A DNA stretch of 64,000 bases, taken from Gammaproteobacteria bacterium. Its GTDB lineage: Bacteria > Pseudomonadota > Gammaproteobacteria > Burkholderiales > Rhodocyclaceae. This document shows, piece by piece, positions 17,363 through 26,022 of the stretch; position 1 is the stretch's first letter, and each line of letters opens with the position of its first letter. The position numbers and the translations under genes are program-made. The stretch covers positions 37,737 through 101,736 of the forward strand of contig JAHJEO010000020.1 in NCBI GenBank assembly GCA_018825305.1, in the 5' to 3' direction. The notes below the pieces were generated by a model. The model saw only the letters and a list, made by a program, of their open reading frames with translations. It was not told the origin of the DNA and made no database searches.

Positions 17363-18169
17363 TCAGACGAACAGGTTCTTGCCATTCTTGAGGAAATTGA
17401 CGGCGTAGGCTTCCTGTCCTTCCGGGTATTCCTTGGTCGGGACGCAGCATTGTGCGGCGCGATACTGCAGGTCGGTCGTCAGTTGGCCGTTGTTCCGCGT
17501 CGCACCCTCGGTCAGGCGGTTCCCGGGATAGGCGTTCATCAGCAACTCGTAGGGCTTGCGCGCGGCATTGGCCATGCGCACGGCGCCGACGATGGGCGGG
17601 CCGACCAGCGTGAGGTCTCCGGCGATCGGTGCGACGTGGCAGAGGCCGGCGTCGATGCCGATGGATAGACCGACCCCGCTCGGGATGTTGCGCAGGTTGG
17701 CCAGAAAGGCCGGGTAGTAGTAGCTGCGGAAACTTTCCATCACCGTGGCCGAGAAGGCCAGCACGGTTTCCATCTGTGTCGCAAAACCTTCCTCGACCAG
17801 CCAGTAGCAGATGAAGCCGTCGCCGGTGAATTTGTCGAACCAGCCGTTGTGGAAATGCAGCACGGTGCGGAACTCGCCGACGAAGTCGTCGAGGATGTTG
17901 GCGAACTGCAGGATGTCGATCGATTCCTTCATCACCGAACTGGAGCGGCGGATGTCGGCGGTCATGACGATGGCCTCGACTGGCTGGCGCTCGGCGATGG
18001 CGCGGCGAATTTTCGACGAGACGTCGGTGCGAGTGGGGTCGAAGCGGTCGCGCGGCGCATGGCGCTGCAGATGGCGATCCATGTGGGCGCCGTGGAGATC
18101 GGAGATGACCTCCTGCAGGTGTTCGATGACGTTGATGCGATCCATCGTGTGCGGCGACTTGATGCCCAT
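17363..18169 (-). CDS. Class III nucleotidyl (adenylate/guanylate) cyclase domain protein
   Basis: A 268-aa soluble protein with a class III cyclase domain at about residues 65-230. IVMTADIRRSSSVMK carries the first metal-binding Asp (D72). FDKFTGDGFICYW carries a Lys and the second metal Asp (K113, D116), and VGLSIGIDAGLCHVAPIAGD matches the central core. The segment that usually reads VNxAxR is altered (VGPPIVGAVRMANAAR), so catalytic competence and base specificity are uncertain. No sensor or membrane domain is seen; the first 60 residues are helical. The product nucleotide and its target are unknown. It is followed by a P-loop NTPase gene. Confidence 0.8.
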   Translation of the reverse strand: MGIKSPHTMDRINVIEHLQEVISDLHGAHMDRHLQRHAPRDRFDPTRTDVSSKIRRAIAERQPVEAIVMTADIRRSSSVMKESIDILQFANILDDFVGEFRTVLHFHNGWFDKFTGDGFICYWLVEEGFATQMETVLAFSATVMESFRSYYYPAFLANLRNIPSGVGLSIGIDAGLCHVAPIAGDLTLVGPPIVGAVRMANAARKPYELLMNAYPGNRLTEGATRNNGQLTTDLQYRAAQCCVPTKEYPEGQEAYAVNFLKNGKNLFV

Positions 18170-18241
18170 GCCAACGTTAGGGCGGCCAGCTTAGCACTTT
18201 GGCGTCAGCTTTGCCTAGCGCGGCGGCGGCTTGGGGGTGGG

Positions 18242-19036
18242 TCAGATCGTCGCATGCTGCGCCGGGCCAACGCAGCGGCCTGCCAGCCAGTTGAGGCCGA
18301 GGGCGGGCAATGCCACATGCAGATGCTCGGGACGGGCGGTAGCCAAGAGTGCGAGTTGCCCGCTGCCTTCCTGGCAGGCATGATTTCCTGCCAGACGCAG
18401 CACCTGGCGCGAGACTGCCGCTGCGACATCGACCAGTTCGGCGCGGCCCTGCGCCAGCGGGGCGAGTTGGGGCGTCAGAAAGCTGTAATGGGTGCAGCCC
18501 AGCACCAGGCGATCGATGCCGCGTTCAAGCAGCGGTTCGACCGTGGCGCGCACCTCGGCCATGAATTCGGGGCCGTCGAGATGCAGGGTCTCCACCCGCG
18601 TCGCCCAGCCGTGGCAGGCGACGATGTCCACCCCGACATGGCCGGCGTGTTCGCGGATCAGGCGGGCGAGGCGTTCGCTGCGGGCCGTGGCTTCGGTCGC
18701 CAGCACGGCGATTCTGCGAGTGATGCTCGAATGTGCCGCCGGCTTGACGCCGGGCTCGACACCGACGACGGCGATGCCGGGATGTTGCTGCCGCAACTCA
18801 TTGACCGCGGCGGCGGTGGCGGTGTTGCAGGCGACGACCAGCAGGGAGCAGCCATGGTCTTCGACCAGGTGGCGGCCGATGGCCAGCACGCGGCCGCGGA
18901 TGAATTCGTCGTGCCTGGCGCCGTAGGGCACGTGGGCCGTATCGGCGAGATAGAGCAGGTCGGCGCGCGGCAGCTCGCGGGCGATGGCGGCCAGCACCGA
19001 AAGGCCGCCGAGGCCGGAGTCGAAGACCCCGATCAT
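18242..19036 (-). CDS. murI: Glutamate racemase MurI
   Basis: MurI converts L-glutamate to D-glutamate for peptidoglycan. The 264-aa protein has IGVFDSGLGGLSVLAAI at the N terminus. The two catalytic cysteines are in VVACNTATA and VLGCTHYSFL, and YLADTAHVPYGAR forms the substrate loop. Length and motifs are normal. A partial copy of the dispersed repeat lies immediately upstream, between it and the 3' end of the fumarase gene. Confidence 0.96.
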   Translation of the reverse strand: MIGVFDSGLGGLSVLAAIARELPRADLLYLADTAHVPYGARHDEFIRGRVLAIGRHLVEDHGCSLLVVACNTATAAAVNELRQQHPGIAVVGVEPGVKPAAHSSITRRIAVLATEATARSERLARLIREHAGHVGVDIVACHGWATRVETLHLDGPEFMAEVRATVEPLLERGIDRLVLGCTHYSFLTPQLAPLAQGRAELVDVAAAVSRQVLRLAGNHACQEGSGQLALLATARPEHLHVALPALGLNWLAGRCVGPAQHATI

Positions 19037-19046
19037 GGGCGCGTAA

Positions 19047-19071
19047 TAAACTCGGCGCTGGCGGGACGGCG
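19047..19071 (+). repeat. Partial dispersed repeat, copy 6 (murI-fumarase spacer)
   Basis: TAAACTCGGCGCTGGCGGGA followed by CGGCG, three differences from consensus. It fills most of the 37-bp gap between the murI start and the fumarase stop. Confidence 0.75.
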
Positions 19072-19073
19072 CT

Positions 19074-20594
19074 TCAATGCGGCACGACGGGAATTTTGCC
19101 GATCTTCACGCGCCACTCGTGCGGGCCGGTCTCGTGCACCGAGGTGCCGTTCGAATCCACCGCTACGGTGACCGGCATGTCGACCACGTCGAATTCGTAG
19201 ATCGCTTCCATGCCGAGATCAGCGAAGGCCACGACCTTGGCCGACTTGATGGCCTTGGAAACGAGGTAGGCGGCGCCGCCGACGGCCATGAGATAGGCGG
19301 CCCGGTTGTCCTTTATCGCCGCGATGGCGGTGGGGCCGCGCTCGGCTTTGCCGACCATGGCGATCAGCCCGGTCTGCTCCAGCATCATGCGGGTGAACTT
19401 GTCCATGCGCGTGGCGGTGGTCGGGCCGGCCGGGCCGACGGCCTCGTCGCGAACCGGATCGACCGGGCCGACGTAGTAGATGATGCGGTCGGTGAAGTCG
19501 ACCGGCAATTTCTCGCCCTTGCCCAGCATGTCGGCGATGCGCTTGTGCGCGGCGTCGCGGCCGGTCAGCATCCTGCCGTTGAGCAGAAGTACCTGGCCCG
19601 GTTTCCAGGCGGCGACCTGGCTCTTGGTCAGGGTGTCGAGCTGGACGCGTGTGGCCTGCTTCTCGTCGGCCTGCCAGGTGACGGCGGGCCAGTCTTCGAG
19701 GCGCGGCGGCGGAAGGTGCGCCGGACCCGAACCGTCGAGATGGAAATGAACGTGGCGGGTGGCGGCGCAGTTGGGGATCAGCGCCACCGGCAGGCTGGCG
19801 GCGTGGGTCGGGTAGTCCATGATCTTGACATCGAGCACCGTGGTGAGGCCGCCCAGACCCTGCGCGCCGATGCCCAGGGCATTGACCTTGTCGTAGAGTT
19901 CGAGGCGCAGTTCCTCAATGCGGTTTTTCGCACCGCGCTGCAGCAGTTCATGCATGTCCACCGGCGCCATCAGCGACTCCTTGGCCAGCAGCATGGCCTT
20001 TTCCGGCGTGCCGCCGATGCCGATGCCGAGTATGCCCGGCGGGCACCAGCCGGCGCCCATGGTCGGCAGCGTCTTCAGCACCCAGTCGACGATGGAATCC
20101 GACGGGTTGAGCATGACCATCTTGGCCTTGTTCTCGGAACCGCCGCCCTTGGCGGCGCAGATGACTTCGAGGTGGTCGCCCGGCACGATCTCGTAATGCA
20201 CCACGGCCGGGGTGTTGTCCTTGCTATTCGTGCGCTTGCCGGCGGGGTCGTGCAGCACCGAGGCGCGCAGCGGATTGTCCGGGTGCAGGTAGGCGCGGCG
20301 CACACCTTCGTCAACCATCTCCTGCACCGACAGTTTCGCGTCCCAGCGCAGGTCCATGCCGATCTTGAGGAAGACCACGGCGATGCCGGTGTCCTGGCAG
20401 ATCGGGCGGCGGCCCTCGGCGCACATGCGCGAGTTGGTCAGGATCTGGGCGATGGCGTCCTTTGCCGCCGGGCCTTCCTCGCGCTCCCACGCCTTGCCCA
20501 GTGCCTGGATGTAATCGAGCGGATGGTAGATGCTGATGTACTGGAAGGCATCGGCGATGGAGGCGATGAAGTCGTCCTGCTTGATGGTGGCCAT
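19074..20594 (-). CDS. fumA: Fumarate hydratase, class I (iron-sulfur)
   Basis: Class I fumarase interconverts fumarate and malate in the TCA cycle using an oxygen-sensitive 4Fe-4S cluster. The 506-aa single-chain enzyme has the expected three cluster cysteines in RPICQDTGIAVV, GAGWCPPGILGIGIGG and IPNCAATRHVHF. The C-terminal beta domain includes VGPAGPTTATRMDKFT. The N terminus MATIKQDDFIASIADAFQYI is normal. It lies 22 bp upstream of nothing else on its strand except murI, so co-transcription with murI is possible. Confidence 0.95.
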   Translation of the reverse strand: MATIKQDDFIASIADAFQYISIYHPLDYIQALGKAWEREEGPAAKDAIAQILTNSRMCAEGRRPICQDTGIAVVFLKIGMDLRWDAKLSVQEMVDEGVRRAYLHPDNPLRASVLHDPAGKRTNSKDNTPAVVHYEIVPGDHLEVICAAKGGGSENKAKMVMLNPSDSIVDWVLKTLPTMGAGWCPPGILGIGIGGTPEKAMLLAKESLMAPVDMHELLQRGAKNRIEELRLELYDKVNALGIGAQGLGGLTTVLDVKIMDYPTHAASLPVALIPNCAATRHVHFHLDGSGPAHLPPPRLEDWPAVTWQADEKQATRVQLDTLTKSQVAAWKPGQVLLLNGRMLTGRDAAHKRIADMLGKGEKLPVDFTDRIIYYVGPVDPVRDEAVGPAGPTTATRMDKFTRMMLEQTGLIAMVGKAERGPTAIAAIKDNRAAYLMAVGGAAYLVSKAIKSAKVVAFADLGMEAIYEFDVVDMPVTVAVDSNGTSVHETGPHEWRVKIGKIPVVPH

Positions 20595-20616
20595 GCGGAT
20601 TACCTCCGTTGGAATC

Positions 20617-21144
20617 TCAGTGCGGCGCGTGCTTGCTGACCAGCAGCGTGTTGGTCATGATCTTGTCGGTCCAGGCGATGGCCATCGCCGAGATCAGGAA
20701 GGACAGATGGATCGCCACCTGGGCGATGATCACGCGATCCTCGAGCTGGCCGGCGTTGATGAAGGTCTTGAGCAGGTGGATCGAGGAGATGCCGATCAGC
20801 GCCGTGGCGAGCTTGACCTTGAGCACGCCGGCATTGACGTGCGACAGCCATTCCGGCTGGTCCGGGTGCTCGTCGAGGTCGAGCCGCGAAACGAAAGTCT
20901 CGTAGCCGCCGATGATGACCATGATCAGCAGGTTGGCGATCATCACCACGTCGATCAGGCCCAGCACGATCAGCATGACCTCGGTCTCGCCCAGGCTGCC
21001 GGCCTTGGTGACGAGGTGGATCAATTCGTGCATGAAGTGATAGACATAGACGCCCTGGGCGGCGATCAGGCCGAGGTAGAGTGGCGCCTGCAGCCAGCGG
21101 CTCCAGAAGATGAAGGTTTCCATCGAATCAACGACTTTTTTCAT
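20617..21144 (-). CDS. YqhA/UPF0114-family inner membrane protein
   Basis: A 175-aa integral membrane protein of the UPF0114 family, of unknown role. It starts MKKVVDSMETFIFWSRWLQA and has about four hydrophobic helices. The family motif LGLIDVVMIANLLIMVIIGG sits in the middle and VSRLDLDEHPDQPEWLSHV in a loop. The ATG at 21144 was chosen because the frame stays open far upstream but only this start gives the family N terminus. A 12-bp inverted repeat lies just upstream in its leader. Confidence 0.9.
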   Translation of the reverse strand: MKKVVDSMETFIFWSRWLQAPLYLGLIAAQGVYVYHFMHELIHLVTKAGSLGETEVMLIVLGLIDVVMIANLLIMVIIGGYETFVSRLDLDEHPDQPEWLSHVNAGVLKVKLATALIGISSIHLLKTFINAGQLEDRVIIAQVAIHLSFLISAMAIAWTDKIMTNTLLVSKHAPH

Positions 21145-21153
21145 GGCGGTACC

Positions 21154-21211
21154 GGACCGGGTGGGAAAAACGAAAGAAATTCTAGCATCGCGGGTGATGC
21201 CCACCCGGTCC
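21154..21211. promoter_or_regulatory. Perfect 12-bp inverted repeat in the yqhA leader
   Basis: GGACCGGGTGGG at 21154-21165 pairs exactly with CCCACCCGGTCC at 21200-21211 across 34 nt. The near arm ends about 10 bp before the yqhA start codon, so in the mRNA the stem could hide the ribosome binding region or be an operator. The function is inference. Confidence 0.55.
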
Positions 21212-21246
21212 GCCGCCGGAACTATCGCGCAATGCAGCAATCCGAT

Positions 21247-21275
21247 TTGGCAGTGGATAGTTATTGGGCAATAAT
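21247..21275 (+). promoter_or_regulatory. Sigma70-like promoter for the aminotransferase gene
   Basis: TTGGCA at 21247-21252, a 17-bp spacer and AATAAT at 21270-21275 make a good housekeeping promoter. The predicted leader is about 50 nt, ending in GAAGGGAG before the ATG at 21334. Confidence 0.6.
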
Positions 21276-21333
21276 AAAGCCCAGAATGTCGCGGCGACCC
21301 GGATCGTCCGACGGCACAGTGAAGGGAGAAAAG

Positions 21334-22638
21334 ATGATTCGAAGAAAATCGGCATCCCCCGATGTCAATCTGAATCTCAACGTCCGCGGACTGAAGCAGT
21401 CCGCCACCCTGGCGATCAACGAGCGCAGCGCCGAGTTGATTCGCAGCGGACGCCAGGTCTATCGATTGGGACTGGGCCAGTCGCCGTTTCCGGTGCCGCA
21501 GCCAGTGGTCGACGAATTGAAGGCCAACGCCCACCAGAAGGATTACCTGCCGGTGCGCGGCCTGCGGGCCCTGCGCGATGCCGTTGCCGGCTACCATCGG
21601 CGCATGCATGGCATCGAGCGCAGCGGCGACGACGTGCTGATCGGTCCCGGCTCGAAGGAGTTGATGTTCGTGCTGCAGCTGGTCTACTACGGCGACCTGG
21701 TGATCCCGACGCCAAGCTGGGTGTCCTATGCGCCGCAGGCACGCATCGTCGGCCGCCAGATCCACTGGGTGCCGACGTCGCCCGAGAACGACTGGCGCCT
21801 GATGCCGGACGACCTCGACCGGGCCTGCCACGACGACCCGGGGCGGCCGCGCATCGTCATCCTCAACTACCCGTCCAATCCCACCGGTGATACCTATACT
21901 TCCGACGAGCTGAAGGCGCTCGCCAAGGTGGCCAAGAAGTACAAGGTCATTCTCGTTTCGGACGAGATCTACGGCGAATTGCACCATCGCGGCCAGCATG
22001 TCTCGATCGCCCGCTTTTATCCCGAGGGAACGATCATCAGCGGCGGCCTGTCGAAGTGGTGTGGCGCCGGCGGCTGGCGGCTGGGAACATTCACCTTTCC
22101 GCATTCGCTGCGCTGGCTGCTTGATGCCATGGCCACCGTGGCGAGCGAAACCTACACATCCACCAGCGCGCCGATCCAGTACGCCGCGATTCGTGCCTTC
22201 GCGGGTGGCACCGAGATGGAAACCTACCTGGCCCATTCGCGCCGGGTGCTGCGGCATCTGGGCCGGCATGTCTGGCGCAGCCTGCGCGACGCCGGTGCCT
22301 CGGTGTCCGAGCCGGTAGGCGGCTTTTACCTCTTCCCGGACTTCGGCCCCCTGCGCGAGCGGCTGGCGCGACACGGCGTGGCCGACAGCATTACCCTGTG
22401 CGAGCGCCTGCTGGGCGATGCCGGCGTCGCCACGCTGCCGGGCTCTGATTTCGGCCGGCCGCCACAGGAGCTGACGCTGCGCCTGGCCTATGTCGATTTC
22501 GACGGCGCCCGCTGCCTCATGGCCGCGCAGCAGATTCCGCTCGACCAGGAACTGGACAGGGCGTTCCTTGAGTTGTACTGCCCGAACGTGATGCAGGCGA
22601 CGGCCGCAATGGCGAGCTGGCTCAAGAAACTGAAATAG
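21334..22638 (+). CDS. Class I/II PLP-dependent aminotransferase
   Basis: A fold-type I aminotransferase of 434 aa. Visible motifs are the glycine-rich RLGLGQSPFPVPQPVV, NYPSNPTGDTYT, and SDEIYGELHH (Asp and Tyr contacting PLP). The Schiff-base Lys lies in ISGGLSKWCGAGGWRLG. The substrate cannot be deduced; it is aspartate-aminotransferase-like. GGGAG before the ATG at 21334 sets the start. It lies 26 bp upstream of a lysine-2,3-aminomutase-like radical SAM gene, with which it probably forms an operon, hinting at beta-amino acid or lysine metabolism. Confidence 0.9.
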   Translation: MIRRKSASPDVNLNLNVRGLKQSATLAINERSAELIRSGRQVYRLGLGQSPFPVPQPVVDELKANAHQKDYLPVRGLRALRDAVAGYHRRMHGIERSGDDVLIGPGSKELMFVLQLVYYGDLVIPTPSWVSYAPQARIVGRQIHWVPTSPENDWRLMPDDLDRACHDDPGRPRIVILNYPSNPTGDTYTSDELKALAKVAKKYKVILVSDEIYGELHHRGQHVSIARFYPEGTIISGGLSKWCGAGGWRLGTFTFPHSLRWLLDAMATVASETYTSTSAPIQYAAIRAFAGGTEMETYLAHSRRVLRHLGRHVWRSLRDAGASVSEPVGGFYLFPDFGPLRERLARHGVADSITLCERLLGDAGVATLPGSDFGRPPQELTLRLAYVDFDGARCLMAAQQIPLDQELDRAFLELYCPNVMQATAAMASWLKKLK

Positions 22639-22664
22639 AAGTAGCCCGACAGAGAGGAGGACGT

Positions 22665-23801
22665 ATGCGCTACATAAAGAAACTCGAGGACATTCCGCAA
22701 CTCAGCGATGCCGAACGCGCAGCTTTGAAGCCCGTGGCGGATGCCTACGCCTTCCGCGTTAGCGAGTATTACCTGGGGCTGATCGACTGGAACGATCCGG
22801 CGGACCCGATCCGCCAGCTGGTGATTCCGCGTACTGATGAACTCAACGATTGGGGCAAGCTCGATGCCAGCAACGAGGCGGCCAATACCGTCATGCGTGG
22901 CGTCCAGCACAAGTATCCGGATACGGCGCTGCTGCTGTGCAACGAGGTCTGCGGCGCCTATTGCCGCTACTGCTTCCGCAAGCGCCTGTTCATGAATGAC
23001 AACGACGAGGCGAGCAAGGACCTGCGCGAAGGCATCGAATACATCGCCGCCCATCCGGAGATCACCAACGTGCTGCTGACAGGCGGCGACCCGCTGCTGC
23101 TCAGCACCCGTCGCCTGACCGAAGTGATAGAGGCCCTGCGCCAGATCGAGCATGTGCGGATCATCCGCATCGGCACCAAGATGACGGCCTTCAACCCGTG
23201 GCGGGTGCTGGACGATCCGGCGCTGCTGGAAATGTTCGCCAAGTACTCGACGCCGCACAAGCGCATCTACGTCATGAACCACTTTGACCATCCGCGCGAA
23301 CTGACCGACGCGGCGGTGGAAGGACTCGACAAACTGATCCGCGCCGGCGCCATCATGACCAACCAGTGCCCCATGATCGCCGGCATCAACGACGATCCGG
23401 CCGTGCTTTCCGACATGTTCAGGCAGCTGTCGTGGATCGGCTGTCCGCCGTACTACCTTTTCCAGGGGCGGCCGACAGCCGGCAACGACCCCTACAAGGT
23501 GCCGATCGTGCGCGGCTGGGAAATTTTCCGCGAAGCGTTGCGCCATGGCGCCGGCCTGGCGCGTCGCGCCCGCTTCGTCATGTCGCACGAAACCGGCAAG
23601 GTCGAGGTGCTGGCGGTGGACGACAAGCACATCTACCTGCGCTATCACCGCGCCAAGGACGCCAGCCTGCGTGGCCGCTTCCTCATCTATCGCCGTGACG
23701 ACGAAGCCTGCTGGCTCGATGATCTGGTGCCGGCGGAGGGCAGCGATGCCCCGCGCTTCGCGCCAGATGGGCTGCTGGAGACAGGGCAGGGGCCGGAATG
23801 A
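22665..23801 (+). CDS. KamA-family radical SAM protein (lysine 2,3-aminomutase-like)
   Basis: A 378-aa radical SAM enzyme of the KamA family, whose known members move the alpha-amino group of lysine to the beta carbon using AdoMet, a 4Fe-4S cluster and PLP. The cluster motif is CGAYCRYCFRKRLF (CxxxCxxC), followed by NVLLTGGDPLLLSTRRL. The C-terminal part FVMSHETGKVEVLAVDDKHIYLRYH contains a Lys that may bind PLP, though this region differs from classical LAM and EpmB. GAGAGGAGG precedes the ATG. Pairing with an aminotransferase suggests a two-step amino-acid conversion. The substrate is unproven. Confidence 0.87.
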   Translation: MRYIKKLEDIPQLSDAERAALKPVADAYAFRVSEYYLGLIDWNDPADPIRQLVIPRTDELNDWGKLDASNEAANTVMRGVQHKYPDTALLLCNEVCGAYCRYCFRKRLFMNDNDEASKDLREGIEYIAAHPEITNVLLTGGDPLLLSTRRLTEVIEALRQIEHVRIIRIGTKMTAFNPWRVLDDPALLEMFAKYSTPHKRIYVMNHFDHPRELTDAAVEGLDKLIRAGAIMTNQCPMIAGINDDPAVLSDMFRQLSWIGCPPYYLFQGRPTAGNDPYKVPIVRGWEIFREALRHGAGLARRARFVMSHETGKVEVLAVDDKHIYLRYHRAKDASLRGRFLIYRRDDEACWLDDLVPAEGSDAPRFAPDGLLETGQGPE

Positions 23802-23886
23802 CCCTCCGGCATGGCGGAGGAAAGTAAGTTGAACGTAAGTCTCTTCCGCTTAAATCCTAAGGTCCATAGAATCAGGATCGCCCATG

Positions 23887-23910
23887 GTGAGGCCGTGTCG
23901 AGGGCCTCAC
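23887..23910 (+). promoter_or_regulatory. Stem-loop in the acs leader
   Basis: GTGAGGCC and GGCCTCAC form an 8-bp stem with an 8-nt loop, about 50 nt before the acs start. A possible promoter is TTGAAC near 23829 with TAAATC about 16 bp later. The hairpin could also be the kamA terminator, although no T-run follows. Confidence 0.4.
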
Positions 23911-23961
23911 GCGGGCGAGTGATCGAACAGCGATTGTTTCCCCAATACAGAGGAGTCGTTC

Positions 23962-25944
23962 ATGTCCAACATTGAGTCGGTGCTCCACGAAGACCGCGTA
24001 TTCCCCCCGTCCGAAGAGATCATCAAGAAGGCCACGATCTCCGGCATGGCCGCCTACGAGGCCCTGTGCAAGGAAGCCGAGCAGGATTACGCCGGCTACT
24101 GGGCGCGACTGGCCCGGGAACATGTGAGCTGGAAGACGCCATTCACCAAGACCCTCGACGAATCCGAGGCGCCGTTCTACAAGTGGTTCTCCGACGGCAC
24201 GCTCAACGTCTCCTACAACTGCCTCGACCGCCAGGTCGAAGCCGGCAAGGGCGACAAGGTCGCGCTGATCTTCGAGGCCGACGACGGCAAGGTCACCAAG
24301 GTCACCTACAAGGAACTTCTGGCGAAGACCGCCAAGTTCGCCAATGCCCTGCGTGCGCGCGGCATCAAGAAGGGCGACCGCGTCCTCATCTACATTTCCA
24401 TGTCCGTCGAGGGCGTGGCGGCAATGCAGGCCTGCGCCCGCATCGGCGCCATCCACTCCGTGGTGTTTGGCGGCTTCTCCGCCAAGTCGCTGGAAGAACG
24501 CATCCTCGATGCCGGTGCCGTTGCCGTCATCACCGCCGACGAGCAGTGCCGCGGTGGCAAGCACATTCCCCTCAAGCCCGCTGTCGACGAGGCGCTCAAC
24601 ATGGCCGCCGGCCACCAGGTCAAGACCGTCTTCGTGGTCAAGCGCACCGGCGGCGCCTGCAACATGGTCGAAGGGCGTGATCTCTGGTACCACGACGCCG
24701 TCGCCAACGAGTCCGAGACATGCGAACCCGAATGGGTCGAGGCCGAGCATCCGCTGTTCCTGCTCTACACCTCCGGTTCGACCGGCAAGCCCAAGGGGGT
24801 CCAGCATTCCTCCGGCGGTTACCTGCTGCACGCCATCCTCACCATGAAGTGGACCTTCGACATCCAGCCCGAAGACACCTTCTGGTGCACGGCCGACATC
24901 GGCTGGGTCACCGGTCATACCTACATCACCTACGGCCCGCTGGCCTGCGGCGCCACCGAGATCGTGTTCGAGAGCGTGCCGACCTATCCCGACGCCGGCC
25001 GCTTCTGGCGCATGATCCAGGACCACAAGGTCAGCATTTTCTACACGGCGCCGACAGCGATCCGCTCGCTGATCAAGGCCTCCGAAGGCACGCCTTCCAC
25101 CCATCCGCGCAATTACGACCTCAAGTCGCTGCGTATCCTCGGGTCCGTCGGCGAGCCGATCAACCCCGAAGCCTGGATGTGGTACTACAACAATATCGGC
25201 GGCGGTCGCTGCCCGATCGTCGATACCTTCTGGCAGACCGAGACCGGCGGCCACATGATCACGCCGCTGCCGGGCGTGACGCCGCTGGTGCCGGGTTCGT
25301 GCACGCTGCCTTTCCCGGGCATCCAGGCCACAATCGTCGATGAAACGGGTATCGAGCTGGACTGGGGCAAGGGCGGGTTCCTCGTCGTCAAGAAGCCTTG
25401 GCCGTCGATGATCCGCACCATCTACGGCGATCCGGACCGCTTCAAGAAGTCCTATTTCCCTGCCGACTTCAACGGCAAGCTGTATCTCGCCGGCGACGGC
25501 GCCATGCGCGATGCCAAGACCGGCTACTTCACCATCATGGGTCGCATCGACGATGTGCTCAACGTCTCCGGCCACCGCATGGGCACCATGGAGATCGAGT
25601 CGGCGCTGGTATCCAACCCGCTGGTGGCAGAAGCCGCCGTGGTCGGTCGTCCCGACGATGTGAGCGGCGAGGCCATCTGCGCCTTCGTCGTGCTCAAGCA
25701 GTCGCGTCCCAGCGACGAGGATGCGAAAAAGATCGCCGCCGAACTGCGTGCCTGGGTCGGCAAGGAAATTGGTCCCATCGCCAAGCCCAAGGACATCCGC
25801 TTCGGCGAGAACCTGCCCAAGACCCGCTCCGGCAAGATCATGCGCCGGCTGCTGCGGGCACTGGCCAAGGGCGAGGAAATCACCCAGGACGTGTCGACCC
25901 TGGAAAATCCGCATATCCTCGATCAGCTCAAGCAGAACGCCTGA
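23962..25944 (+). CDS. acs: Acetyl-CoA synthetase
   Basis: Acs makes acetyl-CoA from acetate, ATP and CoA through an acetyl-AMP intermediate. The 660-aa AMP-forming enzyme has the AMP-binding signature [31 protein letters not shown], the hinge region [20 protein letters not shown] and the regulatory acetylation site [14 protein letters not shown]. Length is normal. GAGGAG lies 7 bp before the ATG, and a strong terminator follows. In related genomes acs is often near the exonuclease gene found next here. Confidence 0.97.
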   Translation: MSNIESVLHEDRVFPPSEEIIKKATISGMAAYEALCKEAEQDYAGYWARLAREHVSWKTPFTKTLDESEAPFYKWFSDGTLNVSYNCLDRQVEAGKGDKVALIFEADDGKVTKVTYKELLAKTAKFANALRARGIKKGDRVLIYISMSVEGVAAMQACARIGAIHSVVFGGFSAKSLEERILDAGAVAVITADEQCRGGKHIPLKPAVDEALNMAAGHQVKTVFVVKRTGGACNMVEGRDLWYHDAVANESETCEPEWVEAEHPLFLLYTSGSTGKPKGVQHSSGGYLLHAILTMKWTFDIQPEDTFWCTADIGWVTGHTYITYGPLACGATEIVFESVPTYPDAGRFWRMIQDHKVSIFYTAPTAIRSLIKASEGTPSTHPRNYDLKSLRILGSVGEPINPEAWMWYYNNIGGGRCPIVDTFWQTETGGHMITPLPGVTPLVPGSCTLPFPGIQATIVDETGIELDWGKGGFLVVKKPWPSMIRTIYGDPDRFKKSYFPADFNGKLYLAGDGAMRDAKTGYFTIMGRIDDVLNVSGHRMGTMEIESALVSNPLVAEAAVVGRPDDVSGEAICAFVVLKQSRPSDEDAKKIAAELRAWVGKEIGPIAKPKDIRFGENLPKTRSGKIMRRLLRALAKGEEITQDVSTLENPHILDQLKQNA

Positions 25945-25974
25945 GGAGACAAGGATTTTCGGACCGATCGGAAG

Positions 25975-25997
25975 AGGGCGCTGCGGCGCCCTTTTTC
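25975..25997 (+). terminator. Rho-independent terminator after acs
   Basis: AGGGCGC-TGCG-GCGCCCT followed by TTTTC, 30 bp after the acs stop. Confidence 0.9.
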
Positions 25998-26022
25998 GTT
26001 TGCACCCCACTAGAATCGACCC

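Noticed and set aside
16487..18169. The cyclase-NTPase pair as a Pycsar or CBASS defence system
   Set aside because: No CD-NTase is present, and the partner lacks TIR, membrane or nuclease effector domains expected of Pycsar. It is kept only as an unexplained signalling pair.
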